A stretch of 64,000 nt of DNA, taken from assembly GCA_035610835.1 (NCBI GenBank), contig CM069446.1:70231062-70295061 (forward strand), written 5' to 3'. The number at the start of each line of letters is the position of its first letter. Position 1 is the stretch's first letter. Below, in pieces: positions 25,408 through 33,130 of this stretch. The stretch is from Ophiura sarsii (taxonomy: Eukaryota; Echinodermata; Ophiuroidea; Amphilepidida; Ophiuridae). The notes beneath the pieces are model-generated. The model ran no database searches and was not told the DNA's origin. It saw only the letters and a program-made list of their open reading frames with translations. A program made the translations under genes and the position numbers.

Positions 25408-28400
25408 TGGCACACTGGTAGAGCGTTCGTCTGACAACCGAGAGGTTGTGGGTTCGAGCCCTGGTGGCGGCGCCACTCTTTTTGTCCGCGTTTTTGTCGT
25501 TGAAAAAACAAATTCTTCAAAATGTGACTTAGGAGGTTAGGGTTAATGGAATACAATTTTATTGCTGAACTGTTTGTAAATAAACTGAACTAAACATTTG
25601 TATTTTAAACATTATAATATTGTTTACATAATTGTTATGATTGTTACTTCCTTTTCTGCCATTTTAATCAAAGTCCAAGGTATCAATTTATGTTTAAATG
25701 CAAACCTAACCATAAGTTTATCTTGTCCACTAAATGACATTGCCAGATTCGAAACTGTTTTATTGTATGAACTAATATAATATGGCAAACCACTAATGAA
25801 ACATTAGTTCATTTATTACAACCAAAAGTTTTATAAAATATATTCAATAATTTTTAATTAACACATTGGATTAATATTATTGTAATATTATTTTTATAGA
25901 TATGCCTGAAAAACAGTCAGAAGATTCCATACTAAAAAAGTGCCAGGAATATCTACGTCAATACTACATCGATACCCTCTGCAAAATTCCACTGTTCCCT
26001 GGTGATAATAAGACTCTAATCAATCTGAAGGATATATACATCAACCTATACTTCAACCTATCTATACCAACAACTGGCAAACCTTTAAAGATTCCACTAG
26101 CTTCATACGGAGAGATGTTTACACGAAAGTCTGATGAAGGTGCTCTCTATACTAGACTTTTAGTATCAGCTCCAGCAGGATCAGGCAAATCTATAATCGC
26201 AGCCAAGATCGCTTATGACTGGGCAACTAAGAAAGAAGGATCTCCTGTCAAAGATGTCCCCCTTTTATTTGTGCTGAATATGAGAGGGTTAGACCATACA
26301 AGCAATCTTGAAGATGCCATTCTTTCATCCGGCATGATTCCTGAAGACTCCAACATTACAGCAAGGCAGCTTCAAAATATCATCCATGATCTTGGCAAGA
26401 AAGTTATCATCATACTTGATGCAGTAGATGAATCAGATAGAGAGTTGTATAACCATGCCTCTGGAAACAGTGGCAGAATTGTGAAATTACTCACCGGCAA
26501 AATCTTGGTAAACTGCAGGTTGGTGGTGATGACCCGCCCATGGCGCATAACAGAGATAACTTCAAAATGTAAAACATTTATGCATTTTGAAATACAAGAA
26601 TTTAAGAAGGAGGATGTCACAAACTACATCAACAGATTCTTCAAGGAAAGTGATGAGAGTTTAGGTGATTCTTTGATAGAATACATGAATCAGAATGAAA
26701 TGATAGCCAGCATGACAAGTGTACCACTCATGACCCTGTTAGTTTGTATTTACTGGAGGGAGATCCAGGGAAGAGGGGATTTACCAAACAGAATCAGCCA
26801 TCTCTATGATGCAATAATCAACATCATGTATCAAAACAAACTGGGAAAGAGGTCAACCGAAGATGATGACACCATTAAGAACTTAAAATGTCAGCTTGGC
26901 GAAATGGCCCTCAAAGGAATGTGGCCTCCTGAAAACAGGATTGTATTTTCTCCTGACGAAGCATCAGATAGTGAAATGGTTGAAAAATCATGCCAGATAG
27001 GGTATTTGTCAAAACAGGAATCCCCTCCCTCCATTTTTCACACCTGCATGCAAGCATCACTGACATTCTTCCACAAAACATGTGGTGAGAAATGTGCAGG
27101 AGAATACCTAGCAAGTCTTGCTGATGAGAATCTTGAAGAGCTATTATCTCAACTGCAATCACTTTATTCTGTCCAAGATGCACTTAGTGTTCAACTTATA
27201 TTACAGTTTGCAAGTGGTGCCAATGTGAAAGCAGCTGATCACGTCCTACAAAAGCTCATGGAGATATTCAAACAGGAATTACAACCAGACATATTGAAAT
27301 ACTATACTCAAGACCTGGACCTAGACGATACCATTAAGATACAGCATTTCCTACAATTATGTCTCGCTTGCAACTATGAAACAGATGGTAAGAGTGAGTC
27401 CAGCAAATTAATTACAGATCTATTTCCCAAAGGGAAGGTATGTTTTTTTAATATGTCTGCACTTACCTGTGAAGCATTGGGATACTACATGTTATACTCA
27501 CAAGCTGGCCAAATCAAGTCACTCAACTTCAGAGCAGCTTCATCCACATCATCCACAACATTAAAACACCTAGGGAAGCGATTTAATGAATACATGCTAG
27601 CCTTAACAAAGATTCCATTAATTGAAGTGAAAAATATGTACCAGGAGTTGTGTCACTATGAGCAACCTGTATTAAATCTATCACCTCATTATGCACTGGC
27701 CTCGAAAAAAATAGTGCAGGATTCTGAGGGTTTTTCAGGTGCTACAGTATCCTATATTGGTCCTTTAATTAGTACACTGCAATATCTGCAACTTGAAATA
27801 CTTGACATAGCAGGGTGCCACTTAGGAGACAAAGCAGATGTACTGATAGAGGTGATTGATAAGGGTCATATGAAGCACTTATCACAGCTGTGTGTGGTTG
27901 ATATCGGCATAAATGGGCATCAGATGGAGAGATTGGCGAGAGCAATCAGAAAAATGCCATGTTTGAGATGGATTGATACATCCAATAGTACAGCTGGGGA
28001 AAGTCTGCCAATTATGGCTGATTCTCTGTCATCCCTGAAATCAGTGCAAATACTCAATATTGGCGGTATGCAGGCAACAGTGCAATCAATGGGGGAGTTT
28101 GCACATAAATTACCAGGGTTTGCATCACTGTTGGTAGATTTGAGGATAACTGGAAATGCCATGGATGACACTGTTGCAAAACACCTGGTATCCAATCTAC
28201 CTATGGCAAGTATGTTGAAGTGCCTGTACATCAGTGTGGGTGGTATTAGCAAGAGATATCACAACCAGCTGTTATCAAGCATGCATCACCTGTCTCATCT
28301 TGAGAATCTATTGATCTATGACAGCCAATATCCAGACGACATGATGCTGAATGTTGCCAATGTGATGGGATCACTACCACACCTGTATACACTTGCTATG

Positions 28401-28577
28401 TTTGCTCACGTTGACACACCACCACAAGTCAACAACACCACCTGGCAGCACTTTAAGGATAAGTTACAGTCTGCATCAAATATGAAAAACCTACAGCTCC
28501 ATATCTCTCTTGAGACTGATGACTTCTATGACTTAGTTGAGCTATGTCGGGAGAAGGGATACCACCAATTAATGTAA
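10902..28577 (+). CDS. Gene 1: HEPN-Death-NACHT-LRR receptor (six-exon model)
   Basis: The model joins 10902-11384, 11819-11998, 14138-14432, 19527-19589, 22562-22831 and 25900-28577. Every intron is GT-AG, and donor and acceptor phases agree across all five junctions (0,0,1,1,1). The product is about 1322 residues: HEPN domain (1-221), helical segment (222-319), Thr/Ser linker (320-340), Death domain (341-430), NACHT (about 432-840) and degenerate LRRs (about 1050-1316). In the family, NACHT oligomerises on nucleotide binding, LRRs sense ligand, and Death domains recruit adaptors; a cytoplasmic immune-sensor role is inferred. The HEPN part could be an RNase effector. The start ATG has a good context (GCAATGG) and lies 20 bases after a possible acceptor at 10882, so a 5' UTR exon is likely upstream. 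The main doubt is whether HEPN and NACHT exons always share one transcript; phase agreement supports it and RNA would settle it. Confidence 0.8.
11456..11818 (+). repeat. 105-bp tandem copies of the exon 2 acceptor and HEPN-motif codons
   Basis: Three copies of the 3' intron end plus the first exon 2 codons begin at 11500, 11605 and 11710 (spacing 105, 105), and the real exon follows at 11819. A deleted fourth piece lies near 11456. Each copy keeps a pyrimidine tract and a TATAG or TGTAG acceptor, then a reading that starts V-S-N-A-T-N-K-L-C, the first copy reading R or K for part of this, and ends in TGA. In the copies the active-site Arg codon is ACA (Thr) and the His position is lost. Use of these acceptors would truncate the protein inside the HEPN domain. 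Confidence 0.85.
11819..11998 (+). CDS. Gene 1 exon 2: HEPN catalytic-motif exon (Rx4H)
   Basis: This 180-base exon runs in phase 0 from a CAATAG acceptor to a CAG|GTAAAT donor and encodes residues 162-221. Its start carries R166-N-K-L-C-H171, an exact Rx4H match to the HEPN superfamily signature, including the Asn after Arg that is typical of active members. An acidic helical segment follows (Y-L-D-D-Q-Q-V, then D-I-D-D-L), as expected for the last HEPN helices. In HEPN RNases the Arg and His form the metal-independent cleavage site at a dimer interface; catalysis here is inferred. Three 105-bp broken copies of the acceptor and first codons stand just upstream. Confidence 0.83.
11999..14137 (+). 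other. Intron 2 of gene 1
   Basis: No coding signal was seen. It holds a cluster of the motif GTTGCGGAATGACG in both orientations (about 12240-13070) and an AT-rich remainder. A short inverted repeat (ATCACACAATTAG / CTAATTGTGTGAT) lies at about 13950-13980. Confidence 0.6.
12242..13068. repeat. Dispersed GTTGCGGAATGACG motif cluster
   Basis: Forward copies lie near 12250, 12450, 12463 and 13045. Inverted copies (CGTCATTCCGCAAC and close variants) lie near 12865-12903, where three occur in a row. The arrangement suggests a foldback element or remnants of a TIR element about 800 bases long. Confidence 0.6.
14138..14432 (+). CDS. Gene 1 exon 3: amphipathic helical segment
   Basis: The acceptor is CCAATAG and the donor is AAG|GTGTGT; the exon enters in phase 0 and leaves in phase 1. 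It encodes residues 222-319, rich in Lys, Glu, Val, Gln and Thr with no Pro between about residues 228 and 295. Two similar stretches are visible: E-V-A-S-Q-T-V-K-K-V-Q-T-E-I-K and R-V-A-H-Q-T-T-Q-D-M-Q-A-E-I-K, so an internal repeat of about 30 residues is likely. This looks like a long helix or coiled coil joining the HEPN and Death domains, perhaps a multimerisation stalk. No named domain was recognised. Reading straight through the donor hits TAA within four codons, which supports splicing here. Confidence 0.72.
14515..14582 (-). repeat. tRNA-like fragment (SINE)
   Basis: On the minus strand, a box-A-like TAGTTCAGTCGTTAAG is followed about 30 bases later by a box-B-like GGTTTGATCCC, the spacing of an RNA polymerase III internal promoter. 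The stems do not all pair, so it is a tRNA-derived element and not a working tRNA gene. Confidence 0.55.
14692..14993. mobile_element. MITE-like element with about 70-bp TIRs
   Basis: The left arm (GTGTAGAAGGGTTATGG...) and right arm (..CCATAACCCTCCTACACAC) are inverted copies over about 70 bases, separated by about 160 bases. There is no coding capacity. This looks like a non-autonomous foldback DNA element. Confidence 0.65.
15540..15910 (-). repeat. tRNA-derived SINE, minus strand
   Basis: Read on the minus strand it starts with a tRNA-like head: box A TGGTCTAGTGGATAGCA and box B GGTTGTGAGTTCTAGCCC. A CCTTGGGCAAGG palindrome follows (minus strand; near 15810-15825), which resembles the conserved core found in several animal SINE families. 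Recognition of the core is from memory. The tail end is uncertain. Confidence 0.6.
17616..18197. mobile_element. TIR element (about 580 bp)
   Basis: The ends GGTTCAATAAAACGTTGACAG and CTGTCAAGGTTTTATTGAACC are inverted copies, flanked by TA-rich sequence. A second inner block (TTTTTCAAAGCCAT / ATGGCTTAAAAA) also matches. No transposase is visible; this resembles a mariner-type MITE. Confidence 0.65.
18420..18725 (-). pseudogene. Non-LTR retrotransposon reverse transcriptase C-terminal fragment
   Basis: The open frame reads L-Y-N-A-L-V-I-P-H-F-D-Y-A-S-P-V-W and then Q-V-L-H-N-R-L-A-R-T-I-L, a pattern typical of the region after the catalytic domain in jockey/CR1-type LINE reverse transcriptases. 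Only about 100 residues remain: the YxDD catalytic part and endonuclease are absent, and the end is degenerate. A 5'-truncated dead copy in an intron. Confidence 0.75.
19527..19589 (+). CDS. Gene 1 exon 4: short Thr/Ser-rich linker
   Basis: A 63-base exon with a strong acceptor (CATTTTTCAG) and a CAAG|GTAATT donor, phase 1 at both ends. It encodes residues 320-340, rich in Thr, Ser, Pro and Ala, with no predicted fold, consistent with a flexible hinge between the helical segment and the Death domain. Because it is symmetric (phase 1-1), it can be skipped without a frameshift. It is short, so confidence rests on the phase match and splice signals. Confidence 0.62.
21120..21540 (-). pseudogene. 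Penelope-like element, GIY-YIG endonuclease fragment
   Basis: On the minus strand, a reading of about 115 codons includes A-I-Y-N-I-P-C-K-N-C, then Y-I-G-E-T-G-R-T-F-G, then L-E-E-H-K, I-T-D-H-V, and K-E-A-V-E-I-R-K-K. This is the order of landmarks in the GIY-YIG domain that ends Penelope-like retroelements. A TAA breaks the frame after K-A-S, so the copy is dead. The end just past 21120 carries the TTGATAAAGG / GCCGAAAC hairpin (about 21005-21050). Confidence 0.75.
22106..22170 (+). pseudogene. Broken partial copy of the Death-domain exon
   Basis: Together with its upstream intron tail (22045-22105) this repeats 22501-22620 almost exactly: the same TTTTTTTACTCAAACAG acceptor and the codons for V-V-S-D-I. 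A short insertion then shifts the frame and gives TAG after about ten codons. Similarity fades near 22170. It is a failed exon duplication, 456 bases upstream of the working exon. Confidence 0.8.
22262..22480. repeat. CCAGTATCG minisatellite, array 1
   Basis: Repeats of about 40 bases built from the near-palindrome TTCCAGTATCG...ATACTGG, about six degenerate copies. Weaker copies reach back to about 21620. The same unit forms an array in gene 2 at 45326-45625. Confidence 0.75.
22562..22831 (+). CDS. Gene 1 exon 5: Death domain
   Basis: A 270-base exon, phase 1 at both ends, with acceptor ACTCAAACAG and donor TTG|GTGAGT. It encodes residues 341-430. The pattern is that of a Death-fold helix bundle: an acidic first helix (H-L-E-D-V), the L-G-L-D-x3-I-N-N-V turn, K-D-M-L-H-L-W, N-G-K-D-A-T-K-G-T-F, then a final helix (I-K-A-A-E-K-V through L-D-K-L). 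The Leu-x-x-W and the G-x-x-A-T segment are characteristic of Death domains in metazoan NLRs and adaptors. Death domains make homotypic contacts that assemble signalling platforms, so the partner is probably another Death-domain protein. Two kinds of downstream exon match its phase: the NACHT exon and the short terminal exons. Confidence 0.9.
23929..24000 (-). repeat. tRNA-like fragment with TAACCCTAAC end
   Basis: Starts with TAACCCTAACCCC and on the minus strand carries a box-B-like GGGTTCGAGCCCC (23985-24000). Poly-G tracts follow. It is probably a truncated relative of the other elements bounded by the same telomere-like ends. Confidence 0.5.
24176..24415. mobile_element. Inverted-repeat element ending at the alternative exon acceptor
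   Basis: The left arm (CCAATTTTGG-like start, then GTGGTTTTCAAGATAT, ATTGAACATT, GACTTGTCC) and the right arm (GGACAAGTCT, AATGTTCAATGG, ATATCTTGAAAACCAC, CCAACCAAAAT) are inverted copies over about 75 bases. The right arm runs straight into TTTTTTCAG at 24415, so the splice acceptor is inside or at the edge of the arm. A mariner-like ACAGGGTGACC at 24066 may mark the outer left end. Confidence 0.6.
24416..24507 (+). CDS. Gene 1 alternative terminal exon, copy 1 (short HEPN-Death isoform)
   Basis: The acceptor is AATTTTTTCAG. Entered in phase 1 from the Death exon, it adds 30 residues, acidic and polar (E, D, Q, N, T), and then stops at TAA 24505-24507. AATAAA occurs at 24503-24508 and 24507-24512, overlapping the stop. 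The resulting protein would be about 460 residues, HEPN-helix-linker-Death, with no ATPase or LRR. This could be a soluble effector, a signalling partner or a decoy. The exon is identical to the copy 615 bases downstream. No transcript evidence is available here, and the AATAAA lies very close to the stop, so the true poly(A) site may be further on. Confidence 0.5.
24580..24858 (+). mobile_element. tRNA-Val-like element with TTAACCCTAAC ends, copy 1
   Basis: Bounded by TTAACCCTAACC and GGTTAGGGTTAA in inverted orientation. The tRNA-like body is at 24712-24785, with box A GTGGCGCACTGGTAGAGC and box B GGTTCGAGCCC. The loop CTGACAA would read as anticodon GAC. Stem pairing is imperfect, so a working tRNA is unlikely. 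The flanking 130 bases are not tRNA. Confidence 0.72.
25031..25122 (+). CDS. Gene 1 alternative terminal exon, copy 2
   Basis: An exact duplicate of the 24416-24507 exon, with the same acceptor, the same 30-residue tail and the same stop (25120-25122). It arose with a 615-bp tandem duplication that also copied a tRNA-Val-like element. Either copy gives the same short protein, so the pair may be redundant; one copy may be silent. Confidence 0.42.
25195..25546 (+). mobile_element. tRNA-Val-like element, copy 2 (with poly-C insertion)
   Basis: The same element as 24580-24858, with the same inverted ends. A poly-C tract at 25360-25406, 33 of its C's uninterrupted, sits just before the tRNA-like body (about 25405-25474). 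Confidence 0.72.
25900..28577 (+). CDS. Gene 1 exon 6: NACHT ATPase and LRR region
   Basis: A single large exon with acceptor TTTTTATAG; its first two bases complete an Asp codon, and 891 codons follow from Met 25902. Domain order: an N-terminal NACHT-associated stretch; Walker A A-P-A-G-S-G-K-S (K527, S528); Walker B I-I-I-L-D-A-V-D-E-S (D604, D607, E608); sensor-1-like M-T-R-P (R643); a helical domain with M-T-S-V-P-L-M-T-L-L; a degenerate F-x-H-K-T region (about 820-834); then leucine-rich repeats from about 1050 that are irregular. The first Gly of Walker A is Ala, which NACHT tolerates. The TAA stop (28575-28577) sits inside ATGTAAGT, a perfect donor, but AATAAA follows at 28620. This places the transcript end there unless the donor is used. 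Confidence 0.95.
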
Positions 28578-28619
28578 GTAAAGTATAAATGTACTTATGA
28601 CATGTATGGACCCAATAAT

Positions 28620-28625
28620 AATAAA
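28620..28625 (+). terminator. Poly(A) signal of gene 1
   Basis: AATAAA lies 42 bases after the TAA stop at 28575-28577, a typical position for a terminal exon with a short 3' UTR. Confidence 0.6.
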
Positions 28626-29638
28626 AGTATGGTAAAATATGATATTTATTTTAATTATAATGGTGCAACAGATCATCTCAAATATTATGTTGTATGTACC
28701 GTACATGTAGTACAGTAACTGTCATCAAGATTTGTTATTAGAGAAAAGTTCTGAGGTACAGTTTGTATGTGTCTATATTTTAGAATTATTAGGCAACAAA
28801 TAAGAAACCCTGTTACAGGACCTCCTGACCTACATATTTAGAAAATGGTGGGAAAAATGTTTGTGTGAAAATAAATATAACCTAAAAATATGTTTACTGT
28901 GTCAAAAATGGCAAAGTTTTACACCATTTACAGGTTTTTTGTGTGATTTTGAAGATGGAAAAAGCTTCACCGACTCCTTTCACCTATAGAACAGAGTGTC
29001 ATTGTTTTTTGTCGCCTTCACACAAATGTTATAACATTTTGGTCACATAAAATATAAAGAAATTGATATTTTTCCACAAATTTTCACATGCTTGTTCACA
29101 GAATCTTTTTAAATACCGTACCATATTAAACATTGAATTATTGCTGCGCTCACAATGGGTAACAAATTGGCACATTTGGGGTTATACTGTATGTAACAGC
29201 ATATACTCCATATTAGTCTTATTCTTGATTATTCATTGAGGTCTTCATCCTAGAATTTTTTTATTTTATTTTTATAGTTCACAAATTCATATTATCTTTG
29301 AGTATTTACTAAGGAGAGTAAATATCTCCTGCATTAATTTAGAGCCATCAAATTTTGAGAATGAATATCTCTTCAAGGGATGTACGAGACAAGATGTGTT
29401 TTACAACAATGTGAACATCTATAGGAAAGACCAATGGCTGCATCCCCTGTGTCATATACTTTTTTGTACCTATATATTTTATGATACATGATTATAATAT
29501 AGTCCTTTTCATTCAACCCAATCAGGTATAGTGCTGATTGTCTGTCAGAAGTAGTTGCTGCACCCCAGGATGACTTTTTTATGCTGTGGTGATTAACTAA
29601 GGAATCAAATATCAGTGGTAAGAATACCATTTTGAGAT
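28626..29638. other. No gene
   Basis: AT-rich DNA downstream of gene 1; nothing recognisable. Confidence 0.6.
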
Positions 29639-30628
29639 ATACAGGGTGAATCAAAAAGAGAGTATTCAATTTTGGGATTTTTTTCTAAAAATCTGTGCAA
29701 GAATTTCTTAAATTATTTATTCTGTCAGAGAGGCTGTCTTGTTAGCTTTCAAAAAAATTGTAGTTGGTTAAAATTTGTTGAGGAAAACATGTTTCATTGC
29801 CATTTAGATAAAAGTGTACATTTTAAAAACTGAACAAGATTTGTGATATTTCTCTAACAAGCTCTTTTGAATTTCACTATTTAATTATGGCGCACACTCT
29901 AATCGGATCATCACAAAAGCCTGATTTTATGTTTGCTCTGCTGAACTCACATATGAAAATCTGAGCAAGATGGTTTTGTCTTATTGATTAGCTATTGTGG
30001 TTTATGCATGTAACCACTTAAAGGTAGATGTTCTGATTGCTAGCCCAATTTTCAACTTGATGTTTTCTATTTTACATGAAAGGTCATCCTTGAAATTGTC
30101 AGGATTCCAAAGTTTGAGTTGCATAACTCCAATGGTTCTTATTTTATTTTATTTCAGAAGCACAAGGTCACACAAAATTTGCCCATTGAGTAGAACACAA
30201 ACTGGCTGGTGGTTAACCACCGATGGCAGTAATTCACCACTTTAGAATATAATATCTAAATGGAACATTTCTGGCCCCTAAGATTTTACAGATATGATGA
30301 AAAAATATGGAGATTCTTCTGATTCAAAATATCTTGATGTGAAAAAAAATCAAAGCCAAAAAAAGTGTTCCGAACATATACCTTTAATCATGAATAACAT
30401 GCATCATTGATACAATACTCAATATTTTGTTCGGTTTCAAAATGCATTAAAACTTTACCAAAATAGTCATAACTGAGTAACGGTATCATGAAATGTTGTG
30501 ATTCTCTTTGCTGATAACAGTAAATAATTGCAGCTATTGATGCAAGCATTGGTTGCTTTCATATTTTGGTAAGAAATATTTTAAATATTAAATTATTATA
30601 AGTACACTTTTTTTTACTCACCCTGTAC
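29639..30628. mobile_element. Mariner-type TIR element (about 990 bp)
   Basis: TACAGGGTGAATCAAAAAG at the left and TTTTTTTACTCACCCTGTA at the right, with TA at both ends as in Tc1/mariner insertions. No transposase frame remains. A separate TIR element with AAAGGTAGATG ends (30018-30390) lies inside. Confidence 0.65.
30018..30390. mobile_element. AAAGGTAGATG element, copy 1
   Basis: Start TTAAAGGTAGATGTTC, end ATATACCTTTAAT. Its internal sequence matches 63150-63512 in part, in inverted order (ATGAAAGGTCATCCTT, CCAAAGTTTGAGTT, GGTGGTTAACCACCGAT). Confidence 0.6.
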
Positions 30629-32189
30629 AGTTCATAAAAAAGTAACTTGCCCGGTTAAAGTATGCTCATAACTGTAAAACTATAGCTCCTATCTAAAATT
30701 TCAAAGTCAAGAAAATTGAAAAGAATTTAATTTTAGATATTGCACATGAAGATTGATTGAATATGATCGAAGATACGCAGCCAAAACAAAGTTCTTTTTT
30801 CCTCATTTTAGCGTTTGTTTTCTCTACACGCAGCCTCGGTGTAGCAATAGGCAGATTATTGTCTTGTAATAACGACAACTAATCGGTCGTTAAGTGGAGG
30901 ATCAGGGATGCTTCAATTGACTACACATACATGTACCTGTCATACTATCATTCATGTTCAAAACCCAAGGTCTCTCATTTATAAGCTATACATGTATTTT
31001 CCAATCAAATTAGTTGTTCCCCCCCCCCCCCCCTAATTATGGGGTATGATTTGTGCTGGAAAGCACAAACACGGGTCCCAAATCCTGATAAAAGCCAAAC
31101 ATGCTCCCAAACCCGGCCAAAACCCAAACATGGGTCCCAAATCTTGACAAAAGCCAAACACTGGTCCCAACTCATGGCAAAAGCCAAAGGTCCCAAATCC
31201 TGACAAACACCAAACACGGGTCCCAAATCCTGACAAAACAGTCAAATCGACCATTTTTTAAGGTAAAGACACCTCTACAAGTGGGTCAGGATTTCAAAAC
31301 CTCCAGCAGCACACCTCCATCATAAATAAATTTAGTACCCCCCCCCCCCCCCCCCATAGATTTGATGCCTAGCCTACAACTGCATGTAATCCCCAGATTT
31401 AACCACACCTCTTTTAATACAGGGTGATTCAGAAAGAATAGGCACTTTTTGTGTTACATCCATCAATAATAAATTGAGTGCCCCCCCCCCCTGTAGATTT
31501 GATTGCCTAGCCTACAACTGCCTAATCCCCAGATAATATGATACAAGGTGATTCAGAAAGTTGGTTGTTTTACACAAGTATCTTGAAAAGATTAAGGCGT
31601 GTGTATGCAATCTCTGTAAACGAAGATCTTTTTAAAAACAATATTTGGATTTTGATAAAAAGTTACCTTTCTCTGCTATTTTCACTCTTTAAAAGTTGCA
31701 GATACCCTAATTCCATTAAATTTCTATTTATTTATTTTGAAATTATCAAATTCACTCATTCAGAAAACTCCTAAAGATCTAGTTTATTGATTTCTACTAA
31801 AATAAATATTTGATCATTTTGATATAATAAACAAATCTAATGAGGTCTTTGTTTGCCATTTTCACTCTTAAAAGTGGTATACAGGGTGTATCAAAAAAAA
31901 ACGCAACACTTTTTGTCGTGAGCTCTCCGATTACGGCAAATCACAAATCACTCTGAAATTTATATATTCTGTTAGGTGTACTTATTGGCTATTACATCAT
32001 ACATGTAGTCAAATAACAGCGATATCGATTATTGATTCGCTGAGATATCAACGATACACGTAGACAAGTGCAAAACACGTTTTACATCGTTTATCCTGTA
32101 TGCCTGATATTCTTGTCGGGTGAATATTACATTTACAGAGTTTTTCTTAGAATGACAGATACATACATTTAGAAAACAAATTATGTGGT
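30629..32189. other. No gene; mariner-type ends and poly-C
   Basis: Besides the minisatellite, ACAGGGTGATTCAGAAAG at 31421 and ACAGGGTGTATCAAAAAAAA at 31880 are single mariner-type ends. Poly-C tracts lie near 31338-31355 and 31481-31490, the latter in a block repeated from 31330. Confidence 0.55.
31041..31260. repeat. ~30-bp minisatellite, GTCCCAAATCCTGACAAAAGCC
   Basis: About seven degenerate units with CCCAAATCCTGACAAAAGCCAAAC. Poly-C lies next to it at 31020-31033. The apparent protein frames in both strands come from the repeat. Confidence 0.8.
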
Positions 32190-32525
32190 CATTATCAAAA
32201 ATCTGGTTTATCAAAAACCTTGCTTATCGGCTCATCAACCTGGTTTTTTTTGACCGATAAACCAGGTTTTTCAAAAACCTTGCTTTTCGAATCGATAAAC
32301 CTGGTTTCTCAATTCGAAAAAAAACAGGTTTATCGAATTCGATAAGCAAGGTTTTTGATAAACCAGATTTTTGATAAACCAGGTTTTTGATAAACAAGGT
32401 TTTTGATCAACAAGGTTTAAGATAAACCAGGTTTATCGGCTGATAAACCTGGTTTTTCGATTGCTAAACCTGGTTTTTCGATTGATAAACCTGGTTTTTC
32501 GATTGATAAACCAAAACAGGTTTAT
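32190..32525. repeat. Palindromic minisatellite GATAAACCTGGTTTTTC
   Basis: About 15 units of GATAAACCTGGTTTTTCGA and its inverse, alternating in direction, with GCAAGGTTTTT variants. Long stretches can fold on themselves in many registers. Confidence 0.85.
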
Positions 32526-32689
32526 CTCTTTCATTGTGCAAAATACCTGCCACCTCGTCACCTCAGAATAGCTTGCAAAAAGTAATACCCATCATCCCTG
32601 TATTTAAACATCTATGGGCACAGATCTTTCTCTTTTATTAACTCTCAAGTATTATTGTTATTATTATAGGTGGATGAGAGACAAGATAT

Positions 32690-33130
32690 GAAGGCGTAGA
32701 TTCAAGGAGGACTAGGGCTGTATATAGGGATGAGGGAAGATGGACTGGGCTGTAGGTGTGGATGCATCGATGAGGGAAGATGGACTAGAGCTACTAGGCC
32801 ATAGGTGTGGTTTGACTGATGCATCGATGTGGAAAGATGGAATAGAGCCTACTAGGCCATAGGTGTGGTTTTACTGATACATCGAGGAGGGAAGATGGTC
32901 TAGAGCCTACTAGGCCATAGATGTGGTATTACTGATGCATTGAAGAAGAAAGATGGACTTGGCTCTAAGTGTGGACTAGTGCTGTAAGTGAGCACACTGT
33001 TGCCTTGATAGGTGCGAGCGCAATGATGCCCAGATAAGTGCAAAGGAACTGATGCCCAGATAGGTGCAAAGGAACTGATGCCCAGATAAGGTGCGAGTGC
33101 ACTGATGCCCAGAGGTGGTGTCCTGCTACT
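32690..33130. repeat. ~60-bp and ~28-bp tandem repeats
   Basis: 32700-32960 has four to five units with GAGGGAAGATGG, TAGAGCCTACTAGGCCATAG and TGATGCATCGA. 33000-33120 has units of TGATGCCCAGATAGGTGCAAAGGAAC. Confidence 0.8.

Larger units (their letters stand above)
24949..25546. repeat. 615-bp tandem duplication, unit 2
   Basis: Nearly identical to unit 1 until the tRNA-like element, where a 47-base poly-C stretch (25360-25406) and a 30-base local duplication (CTCGGGCCAATACACTGGCC region) have been inserted. The near identity indicates a recent event. Confidence 0.85.
22832..25899 (+). other. Intron 5 of gene 1
   Basis: It holds a tRNA-like remnant with TTAACCCTAAC-type start (about 23930-24000) beside two poly-G tracts (24008-24047), an inverted-repeat element (24176-24415), the two alternative terminal exons, and two tRNA-Val-like elements. 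From 25548 to 25899 it is AT-rich with no feature. Confidence 0.6.

Noticed and set aside
31005..31325. Repeat-protein-like frames on both strands
   Set aside because: They come from the 30-bp minisatellite.
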